Part shown: positions 4,679 to 8,175 of the stretch, piece by piece | Layout: every line of letters begins with the position of its first letter | Position numbering within the stretch: the first letter of the stretch is position 1 | Origin: Synergistales bacterium Syner_01 | GTDB lineage: Bacteria > Synergistota > Synergistia > Synergistales > Aminobacteriaceae | Assembly (NCBI GenBank): GCA_001604435.1 | Contig: LVBO01000422.1 | Location: forward strand, 600 to 8,774 | DNA: 8,175 bases | Direction of reading: 5' to 3' | Notes under the pieces: model-generated | Told to the model about the DNA's origin: nothing | Databases searched by the model: none | What the model saw: the letters and a program-made list of their open reading frames with translations, nothing else | Made by a program: the position numbers and the translations under genes

Positions 4679-5489
4679 GAGCTGACACCTCCTCCGGCTC
4701 CTCGGAGCGGACAAGAACGCATCGCTCCTCGACGGCGGTTTCGTCCGGGTCGATCGCCCGTAGCCAGTTCGCGGGGTTTTTTATGTACTTCGGCTCTGTT
4801 CCCGCGACGCTTTTTGCGTACAGGACAGCCTGACCAAGAATGTTTGTCGCGCGCTCGGAAAGCCGAGCCTCTCCAAGTGCCGGGAAGAGGTACCCTCGGA
4901 AGGCTTCGAACGCTTCCGAGCGCCCCGTCTGTTTGGGGTAGAGTTCCCAAAACTTCGCGAAAACGGTTTTGAGGCGATCTTCGAAGGTCTTTGGTTTTGA
5001 GATCTTCTCTTCTCTTATGTTATTTGGTACTGTTAGTGTCCCGCTGTGGGACAACCCCCTGCTCGCAGCGGGACAACCCTTGTCCCGCTGTGACACAACC
5101 CCTTGTCCCGCTGTGGGACAACCCTTGTCCCGCTGTGAGACAACCTCTTGTCCCGCTGTGGGACAACCCTTGTCCCGCTGTGAGACAACCTCTTGCTCCT
5201 CTCTGGGATAAGGATGCGGTAGTAGTTCATATTCCGTCTGAGCCCATTCTCCAGAGGGTAATCGTTTTTTCGATCTTCTCAAATGTCCGGAACATTCCAG
5301 CTCCGAGAGCTTGCGAACAATTGTCGATTTGCCCATTCCGCTAAGGCGCGCCAGAGTCGCCAGGGAGGGGAATGCACGCCCCTCTCTGTCGGCATGAAGG
5401 CGCAGGGCCACGAGGATCATCTTACTGTAAGTGTCGAGCGTGTCGTCTTCGAGAATCGCCGCAGGTACCATTGCGAACCTATCACTCAT
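4671..5489 (-). CDS. Lambda O-like replication initiator with origin iterons inside the gene
   Basis: A 272-aa protein. Start ATG at 5489 overlaps the upstream stop by 8 nt (ATGAGTGA), with GGAG six bases upstream. Residues about 1-90 form a winged helix-turn-helix of the phage O/HTH_36 type: MVPAAILEDDTLDTYSKMIL, FPSLATLARLSGMGKSTIVR, KLSELECSGHLRR. Residues 100-144 are three 15-aa repeats (EVVSQRDKGCPTAGQ type). A disordered linker precedes a C-terminal domain with FWELYPKQTGRSEAFEAF (180-197) and YIKNPANWLRA (235-245), the FW.YP...K and Y.p.P..WL motifs common in phage replication proteins. Family knowledge: the N-terminus binds origin iterons and the C-terminus recruits the helicase system. 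The helicase gene follows immediately. Confidence 0.9.
   Translation of the reverse strand: MSDRFAMVPAAILEDDTLDTYSKMILVALRLHADREGRAFPSLATLARLSGMGKSTIVRKLSELECSGHLRRSKKRLPSGEWAQTEYELLPHPYPREEQEVVSQRDKGCPTAGQEVVSQRDKGCPTAGQGVVSQRDKGCPAASRGLSHSGTLTVPNNIREEKISKPKTFEDRLKTVFAKFWELYPKQTGRSEAFEAFRGYLFPALGEARLSERATNILGQAVLYAKSVAGTEPKYIKNPANWLRAIDPDETAVEERCVLVRSEEPEEVSAHG
4984..5035. other. AT-rich candidate DNA-unwinding element next to the iterons
   Basis: This stretch is about two thirds A+T in a GC-rich gene and is strongly purine/pyrimidine biased between strands (TCTTCTCTTCTCTTATG on the plus strand). It directly abuts the iteron array on the downstream side of the initiator gene, the position of the AT-rich melting region in oriLambda. 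It encodes the initiator's linker (NNIREEKISKPKT). Confidence 0.6.
5036..5214. repeat. Tandem array of about eight 22/23-bp palindromic iterons (candidate replication origin)
   Basis: Units begin at 5036, 5058, 5080, 5103, 5125, 5148, 5170 and 5193 on the plus strand. The core is TTGTCCCGCTGTGGGACAA: 7-bp inverted arms TTGTCCC/GGGACAA around a 5-bp centre. Units at 5103 and 5148 are perfect palindromes. Those at 5080, 5125 and 5170 carry one arm change each. Units at 5058 and 5193 are degenerate, and the one at 5036 is slightly changed at its edge. The period is close to two helical turns, so initiator dimers would line up on one face of the DNA. The array lies wholly inside the initiator gene. 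Confidence 0.85.
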
Positions 5490-5739
5490 GACGGGCTCCG
5501 GGCACGAGGTCTTTCCAGCGCCGCTGAGCGTCGGCGACGATTCCAAGGAGTTCTCGCAACTTTTCAGGGCCAAGTCCGGGCACCTCCGCCATCATCTCGC
5601 CGCACACCTCGAAAAATGTGCGGCGTTTCGCGAACATGTCCGCCGCCCTGAGAAAAATCTCGACGTGCACCACGCCTCGGAGGGGCTCCGGCGGGACGTG
5701 CGGACGCAGGGCGCGGATCGTGTCAGAAATGTTCCCCAT
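5482..5739 (-). CDS. Hypothetical protein, 85 aa, upstream of the initiator
   Basis: Function not recognised. ATG at 5739 is preferred: AGGAGG lies eight bases upstream, whereas an in-frame TTG at 5745 is too close to that site. The protein is helical and amphipathic (NISDTIRALRPHV, FLRAADMFAKRRTFFEVCGEMM, LGPEKLRELLGIVADAQRRW), with no metal cluster, membrane helix or signal peptide. Its stop overlaps the initiator start by 8 nt, so translation of the two is coupled. Inference: by position it could be a replication accessory factor. Confidence 0.8.
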   Translation of the reverse strand: MGNISDTIRALRPHVPPEPLRGVVHVEIFLRAADMFAKRRTFFEVCGEMMAEVPGLGPEKLRELLGIVADAQRRWKDLVPGARHE

Positions 5740-6373
5740 GTGCAAGACCTCCTCTCGCGCCCCTTTGGGCGAGACGTATCCGCCAGAACGATTTTTCAGT
5801 GTCGGAAAATTTCAGCCCGACCGCTTGTCTGATTGTCGCAACACTCGCTGCTCGCCGTCGAAATCCTTCGTCGGGATCTTCGGCGCTCTCGTTCCCGGAC
5901 GTTTCGCGAGATCGAGGGCGGTGGACGGCAATGCTCTCGCGTGGACCTTCTTTCGCTTGGTGCTGTACCCCCGACGCTGCACTGGGGGGTGGTGCCGTTC
6001 GCAGAAGCGCCTTCCATCGGCGTCGTGACTCTTCAAGCGCCATTTGCCGATGCTGCCTGCTTGACTTGGCGGGGAACAACACTTTTGCCGCCCTGGTGAT
6101 CCCCCCAAGGTTGGGGCGAGCACCCCGGCAGCCGCCCCCAAGAGAGAAACTCAGTTCCAGCTCGGCGCCCTGGGGGTCATGTAGCTTCGTGGCGTCGATC
6201 ATTTTTACGTACTGCTCGGCGACGAGTGCGGCCGCCTGCTCCGGCTCGTTGCCCTCGCCGATCAGGCGGCGGATCTCCGCGGCGGCGCTTTCGGCGAACC
6301 GCATCAAATTTCTTGTGCGATCGCTTGCATAAAACTCTGTTTGGTGGTAAGATTCTAGACAACTCAAGGTCAT
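5723..6373 (-). CDS. Hypothetical protein; coding signal seems to leave this frame about halfway
   Basis: Function not recognised. Start ATG at 6373 has a strong site (AGAGGTG) just upstream. The first 100 or so residues look convincingly coding, with GC-rich third positions: a helical segment (RFAESAAAEIRRLIGEGNEP, then EQAAALVAEQYVKMIDATKL), then ELELSFSLGGG and GITRAAKVLFPAK. From about 6060-6030 onward the third positions in this frame become mixed and the product turns into Arg/Ser/Ala-rich filler, while the +1 frame takes on the coding signature (entry at 5812-6141). The formal stop at 5723 overlaps the next gene by 17 nt. Either a frameshift, natural or a sequence error, joins the two frames, or two genes overlap. 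The N-terminal half is the reliable part. Confidence 0.55.
   Translation of the reverse strand: MTLSCLESYHQTEFYASDRTRNLMRFAESAAAEIRRLIGEGNEPEQAAALVAEQYVKMIDATKLHDPQGAELELSFSLGGGCRGARPNLGGITRAAKVLFPAKSSRQHRQMALEESRRRWKALLRTAPPPSAASGVQHQAKEGPRESIAVHRPRSRETSGNESAEDPDEGFRRRAASVATIRQAVGLKFSDTEKSFWRIRLAQRGARGGLAHGEHF
5812..6141 (-). CDS. Overlapping +1-frame ORF, basic protein with a possible Cys/His zinc site
   Basis: A frame of up to 109 aa; the first possible start is TTG at 6141, and GTG at 6123 or a TTG near 6037 are alternatives, none with a strong ribosome site. The stretch from about 6060 to 5812 has more GC-rich third codon positions than the competing frame and encodes a plausible basic protein: KWRLKSHDADGRRFCERHHP followed by RGYSTKRKKVHARAL and KIPTKDFDGEQRV. 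The DADGRRFCERHH segment, with the upstream KCC, resembles small Cys/His zinc-knuckle proteins. It may be the true C-terminal continuation of the gene starting at 6373, reached by a +1 shift, or an independent overlapping gene. Confidence 0.5.
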   Translation of the reverse strand: MGAAAGVLAPTLGGSPGRQKCCSPPSQAGSIGKWRLKSHDADGRRFCERHHPPVQRRGYSTKRKKVHARALPSTALDLAKRPGTRAPKIPTKDFDGEQRVLRQSDKRSG

Positions 6374-6390
6374 AGGTCACCTCTTCTTTT

Positions 6391-6430
6391 AGCAGTCTCG
6401 CCAGTCTCGGGCGGGGCTGCTTTTAATTTT
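6391..6430 (+). terminator. Intrinsic-terminator-like hairpin on the plus strand
   Basis: AGCAGTCTCGCC pairs with the 3' arm GGCGGGGCTGCT (twelve pairs, two of them G-T) around a 7-nt loop, followed by TTTTAATTTT. This is a good terminator for plus-strand, antisense transcripts. On the minus strand the G-T pairs become A-C mismatches and no U-run follows. It sits in the 49-bp gap between two minus-strand genes. Confidence 0.5.
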
Positions 6431-6587
6431 GGTGTTGCAGATACGACTCGAAAGGCTCCCATCCGCCGCCGGGAGGGAGCGTCCCTCTCGGTAAAAAAAC
6501 CGCTATGACGTCGTGCCCGATGCGTCTCACAAAGAGATTCTCCGCACCGCAGGCGAAGCGCCTGACCTGCTTTGCAGTTGTGATCAC
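6423..6587 (-). CDS. Short GTG-start hypothetical protein, 54 aa
   Basis: Function not recognised. The GTG at 6587 overlaps the preceding stop as GTGA, the arrangement used throughout this operon, with AGGGGGTGG upstream. The product (ITTAKQVRRFACGAENLFVR, then RIGHDVIAVFLPRGTLPPGG, then WEPFESYLQHQN) has the alternating hydrophobic pattern of a small compact beta-rich protein. It reads better than a longer frame on the same strand (6370-6597), whose product is Arg/Ser-rich with no hydrophobic core. It is one of a chain of coupled small genes running from 7367. Confidence 0.6.
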   Translation of the reverse strand: MITTAKQVRRFACGAENLFVRRIGHDVIAVFLPRGTLPPGGGWEPFESYLQHQN

Positions 6588-6829
6588 CTTTCGCCACCCC
6601 CTAACGAACCGAGCGTGCCCGCGAGAGCGTCGAGTGCGATCTCCAACAAAGGAATTTTGTAGGCAGCCTCCCAGCCGAGCTTGTTCCTAAGATCCTCCAT
6701 TAGGGAGCTCTGGTCGCGTTCCTCTTCACGGAGTTCTCGACCGAGCGCGGCGAGATCGCGGATCACCGGCAGAACATCGTCAAGCAGATCCACGGCTTGG
6801 CGCAGTGGAGCATTCCGCAGCGAGGTCAT
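6584..6829 (-). CDS. Hypothetical helical protein, 81 aa
   Basis: Function not recognised. ATG at 6829 overlaps the previous stop as ATGA and has GGAGG nine bases upstream. In-frame codons further upstream belong to the overlap with the preceding gene and give a non-coding-looking extension. The protein is largely helical: APLRQAVDLLDDVLPVIRDL, ALGRELREEERDQSSLMEDL, then a C-terminal segment IPLLEIALDALAGTLGSLGG that is hydrophobic enough to pack in a bundle but is probably not a membrane helix. Together with the next gene upstream it could form a two-component helical assembly, but this is inference. Confidence 0.78.
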   Translation of the reverse strand: MTSLRNAPLRQAVDLLDDVLPVIRDLAALGRELREEERDQSSLMEDLRNKLGWEAAYKIPLLEIALDALAGTLGSLGGGER

Positions 6830-7113
6830 AGAGAGTCGCCTCCGTAGGTTTTGGCCGTCAGGCGTATGCTCCGGATGTGCGAGTCCAGCAGCAGGAGGGC
6901 TTGCGTGCACCGGCGGATGAACTCGAAAGCGTCCGAGGGGTCGGTCTGACTGGCGAGTTCGATAAGATCCGCGAGAGTTTCGGTGACTGGCCCAAGCTGA
7001 AACTCGATCATATTCAGCGCGTCGCGAAGTTCCAGGTGTGTTTTCGGCTCGGAGTTCTCCGCAAAAAGATCAACAGCCCACGGGGCGAGGGGCAGGCTAC
7101 CGATCCGCATCAT
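6826..7113 (-). CDS. Hypothetical protein, 95 aa
   Basis: Function not recognised. The ATG at 7113 (or the adjacent ATG at 7110) overlaps the previous stop as ATGA, with GGAGG ten bases upstream. The frame is open much further upstream, to 7392, but that part is Arg/Pro/Ser-rich and lies opposite two better genes, so it is excluded. The protein is helical: THLELRDALNMIEFQLGPVT, ETLADLIELASQTDPSDAFE, then FIRRCTQALLLLDSHIRSIR, ending in YGGDSL. No catalytic or metal motif is visible. Confidence 0.75.
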   Translation of the reverse strand: MMRIGSLPLAPWAVDLFAENSEPKTHLELRDALNMIEFQLGPVTETLADLIELASQTDPSDAFEFIRRCTQALLLLDSHIRSIRLTAKTYGGDSL

Positions 7114-7367
7114 CGGCCGTCGCCCTCCTGCGGGAAAAGTTCCTGGAATTCGTTTTCTGGAAGATATCTCCTCGACCATGCTGCAGCTTGAGGTCGCGCG
7201 ATGGTTTCGAGACGGCAGGTATCGCCATCCAGCCAGGCGACGAGGAGGAAGTCGCCGCCGGGGAAGCGGTGGTAGAGTTCTTGCCCTAGAGCAATTCCGA
7301 CGACGGAAGCGCCCTGTAGGCGCTCCAACAGTGTTTGATTTTGGTGCGTCGTGGATGGGTTTTGCAA
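7110..7367 (-). CDS. Hypothetical protein, 85 aa, TTG start
   Basis: Function not recognised. The TTG at 7367 is placed nine bases after AAGGAGG, and no ATG or GTG fits better. After a polar start (QNPSTTHQNQT) the protein reads like a compact small fold: GASVVGIALGQELYHRFPGG, DFLLVAWLDGDTCRLETIAR, ending ELFPQEGDGR. Alternating hydrophobic residues suggest beta-strands. It starts 22 bp after the excisionase-like gene and is the first of the 4-nt-overlap chain of small genes. Confidence 0.72.
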   Translation of the reverse strand: MQNPSTTHQNQTLLERLQGASVVGIALGQELYHRFPGGDFLLVAWLDGDTCRLETIARPQAAAWSRRYLPENEFQELFPQEGDGR

Positions 7368-7388
7368 AACAAAAAGCCTCCTTCCGAT

Positions 7389-7685
7389 TCATGCTAGACC
7401 GGTGGAGACCTCTGCTTGCCTATGATAAAATGGAGGCAAGGAAGGTTTCCTTCCGGAAGGGCCCTGTTTGAGTTCACTTCTTGGCGGGAGGGACTCACTC
7501 AGGGCTTCATCTTTTTTTGGGTCGTACTCCCTGCAAGACATTCGCTCAATCTCGCTCTTGGGAATGCGAACCCCGCGCTTTCCTACGATTACCGCTTTTA
7601 AATCTCCGTTTTTAATGTATCGCCGAATTGTTACCTCAGATAAGCCTAACCGCAACGCAGCTTCCTTCACCGTTAGAAGTTCCAT
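7389..7685 (-). CDS. Excisionase/MerR-like helix-turn-helix DNA-binding protein, 98 aa
   Basis: The ATG at 7685 follows AGGGGTGG and is the first gene downstream of the mapped promoter. Residues 1-50 are a clear excisionase-family (HTH_17) winged helix: LLTVKEAALRLGLSEVTIRR, YIKNGDLKAVIVGKRGVRIP, KSEIERM. Family knowledge: these proteins bind DNA as excision directionality factors (Xis) or as small regulators. The tail after about residue 55 (DPKKDEALSESLPP, then GPSGRKPSLPP) is low in complexity, with weak codon bias and nested palindromes at DNA level. Position just behind the operator suggests either self-regulation or a Xis role paired with the recombinase at the left edge; the two cannot be separated from sequence alone. 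Confidence 0.88.
   Translation of the reverse strand: MELLTVKEAALRLGLSEVTIRRYIKNGDLKAVIVGKRGVRIPKSEIERMSCREYDPKKDEALSESLPPRSELKQGPSGRKPSLPPFYHRQAEVSTGLA
7415..7460. repeat. Nested palindromes in the 3' part of the excisionase-like gene
   Basis: CTTGCCT (7415-7421) is inverted as AGGCAAG (7434-7440). A perfect 12-bp palindrome, CCTTCCGGAAGG, lies at 7449-7460, and another copy of the AAGGAAGG arm lies at 7438-7445. In the minus-strand RNA the GGAAGG arm can pair with either neighbouring CCTTCC, giving mutually exclusive hairpins. Confidence 0.45.
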
Positions 7686-7707
7686 GGACCACCCCTGCTT
7701 TCATACA

Positions 7708-7739
7708 TTTTGATCATTTTATATCAAAATATATCAAAA
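7708..7739. promoter_or_regulatory. Candidate operator: phased TTTTGAT half-sites over the promoter
   Basis: Minus-strand reading: TTTTGAT at 7739-7733 and 7729-7723 (10-bp direct repeat TTTTGATATA) and the inverted ATCAAAA at 7714-7708. The last two form a palindrome with 7-bp arms and an 8-bp centre. The sites cover the spacer, the -10 box and the expected start of transcription, so a bound repressor would block the promoter. Likely binder: the Cro/CI-like protein encoded just upstream or the excisionase-like protein. Confidence 0.65.
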
Positions 7740-7746
7740 CCGTCAA
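7718..7746 (-). promoter_or_regulatory. Sigma70-type promoter for the excisionase-like gene and downstream operon
   Basis: On the minus strand the -35 TTGACG (7746-7741) and the -10 TATAAA (7723-7718) are separated by exactly 17 bp, with an AT-rich spacer. Transcription would begin around 7711, leaving a short leader before the ATG at 7685. It is the only promoter of this quality seen in the window and no minus-strand terminator stands out downstream, so it may serve most genes to its left. Confidence 0.75.
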
Positions 7747-7856
7747 TAGGGAAATTTTACTTTTCTCCGAACCGCCTTCTCATCCGGGGCGATCCGCGCG
7801 AGGCGTCCGCTGTCCAGCAGCTCGCCTGCGTCGCCCCAACCTTCCGAGAATTGCTC
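7743..7856 (-). other. In-frame 37-codon open continuation after the stop of the repressor-like gene
   Basis: Directly after the TGA at 7859-7857 the same frame stays open for 37 codons to a TGA at 7745-7743, inside the -35 box. Its product looks coding rather than random (EGWGDAGELLDSGRLARIAP, then DEKAVRRKVKFPY). No ATG, GTG or TTG in this frame would start it independently. It may be a stop-codon readthrough product, the remnant of a longer gene cut by a nonsense mutation, or chance. Confidence 0.35.
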
Positions 7857-8090
7857 TCATGAGCGGGGAGCTTGCTCTTCTCCTGCCGGCAAGGGCATAC
7901 CTGTCTCATCGAAAAGCTCCTCCTCCAGCACCTCGAGCGCTTCGGCGACTCTCTTCCGCTGCGGTCGCGTCGCCCGGGAATGTCCTTTCGAGAGCTGGTA
8001 ACAAAGTGTCCGGCTCCCTCCTATGCTTCTATGCAGATCGATTACACGCATGCCTTTTTCGGCAAGACGGCTCTTGATCACGGTTTTCAT
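7857..8090 (-). CDS. Cro/CI-type helix-turn-helix repressor-like protein, 77 aa
   Basis: ATG at 8090 has an excellent ribosome site (AGGAGGAGG). Residues about 5-60 fit the XRE/Cro fold: SRLAEKGMRVIDLHRSIGGS, RTLCYQLSKGHSRATRPQRK, RVAEALEVLEEELFDETGMP. The ALEV...EELFDETG ending is typical of phage Cro/CI-like proteins. At 77 aa it is DNA-binding only, without the CI-type C-terminal cleavage/dimerisation domain. It is transcribed in the same direction as the early genes, not divergently as in lambda. The operator-like sites 130 bp downstream are its best candidate target. The frame continues open beyond its stop (entry at 7743-7856). Confidence 0.85.
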   Translation of the reverse strand: MKTVIKSRLAEKGMRVIDLHRSIGGSRTLCYQLSKGHSRATRPQRKRVAEALEVLEEELFDETGMPLPAGEEQAPRS

Positions 8091-8175
8091 GAATTACCTC
8101 CTCCTTGCTTATTCCGAGTTGTCACACGAAGCACTCCGGACTGGCCGGGCTTGTCTGGTTCCTCGGGTCTTGCCC
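8087..8175 (-). CDS. C-terminal end of an upstream gene (partial, right edge)
   Basis: One minus-strand frame is open from the window edge and stops at 8089-8087, overlapping the repressor-like start as ATGA, the junction type used repeatedly here. The visible tail is polar (RPEEPDKPGQSGVLRVTTRN, then KQGGGNS). Too little is visible to name it, and a second frame stays open to a TAA nearby, so this rests mainly on the overlap pattern. Confidence 0.35.
   Translation of the reverse strand, partial: ARPEEPDKPGQSGVLRVTTRNKQGGGNS

Noticed and set aside
2972..4972. Very long open frame on the plus strand (over 600 codons)
   Set aside because: It is antisense to the helicase, the initiator end and the AlpA-like genes; its product is low-complexity and shows no domain. 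Such shadows are common opposite GC-rich genes.
5036..5214. CRISPR-like regular repeats
   Set aside because: The units are directly abutting at 22/23 bp with no spacers, and they lie within an intact initiator gene.
4969..5344. Plus-strand frames with PLWDNPCPAV-type repeats
   Set aside because: They are the reverse reading of the origin iterons, without a ribosome site or a sensible protein outside the repeats.
6370..6597. 75-aa frame overlapping the 54-aa gene
   Set aside because: Its product is Arg/Ser-rich without a hydrophobic pattern and begins inside the previous gene; the GTGA-coupled frame is preferred.
7114..7392. N-terminal extension of the 95-aa gene back to 7392
   Set aside because: The extension is Arg/Pro/Ser-rich and overlaps a better gene; the ATGA-coupled start at 7113 fits the operon style.
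7780..7860. 26-aa frame starting at the ATGA overlap after the repressor-like gene
   Set aside because: The product is mostly Arg/Ala/Gly with poor codon pattern; the other frame over the same bases looks more coding-like.

Overview
The window looks like the early/replication arm of a temperate phage or a phage-like integrative element from a GC-rich bacterium. The host cannot be named from the sequence. All convincing genes lie on the minus strand, packed head to tail with 4-8 nt stop/start overlaps and G-rich ribosome binding sites. No rRNA, tRNA, transposase or CRISPR array was seen. Every long plus-strand reading frame is an antisense shadow of a minus-strand gene.

Reading in the direction of transcription (right to left): the right edge holds the last codons of an upstream gene and a small Cro/CI-type repressor-like gene (8090-7857). 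An AT-rich control region follows (about 7746-7708) with a near-consensus sigma70-type promoter whose spacer and -10 carry phased TTTTGAT half-sites, a likely operator. Downstream come an excisionase/MerR-like HTH gene (7685-7389) and a translationally coupled run of small cryptic proteins (7367-5482). This run includes a 54-aa GTG-start gene and a locus at 6373-5723 where the coding signal appears to switch reading frame.

The core is a lambda O-like replication initiator (5489-4671) followed by a DnaB-type helicase (4678-3485). The middle of the initiator gene contains about eight tandem 22/23-bp imperfectly palindromic iterons followed by an AT-rich stretch, the same layout as oriLambda inside gene O. 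The same iteron DNA is translated in two alternating frames, which points to selection on the DNA as replication-origin sites. This is the strongest biological observation in the window.

After the helicase come a 74-aa protein and an AlpA-like regulator that share a nearly identical N-terminus (a 60-bp DNA duplication), a protein with two DnaJ-type CxxCxGxG motifs, a lysine-rich protein with PPHTGV repeats, an unknown 149-aa protein, two tandem paralogues of 124 aa each, an unknown 172-aa protein, and the start of a short catalytic-domain-type tyrosine recombinase running off the left edge. A perfect 14-bp inverted repeat brackets the junction of the last two genes.

In functional terms: a repressor-controlled promoter appears to drive an excisionase-like gene, accessory early proteins, the initiator with its built-in origin, the replicative helicase, a second regulator, and finally the integrase. 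Many of the small genes have no recognisable family.
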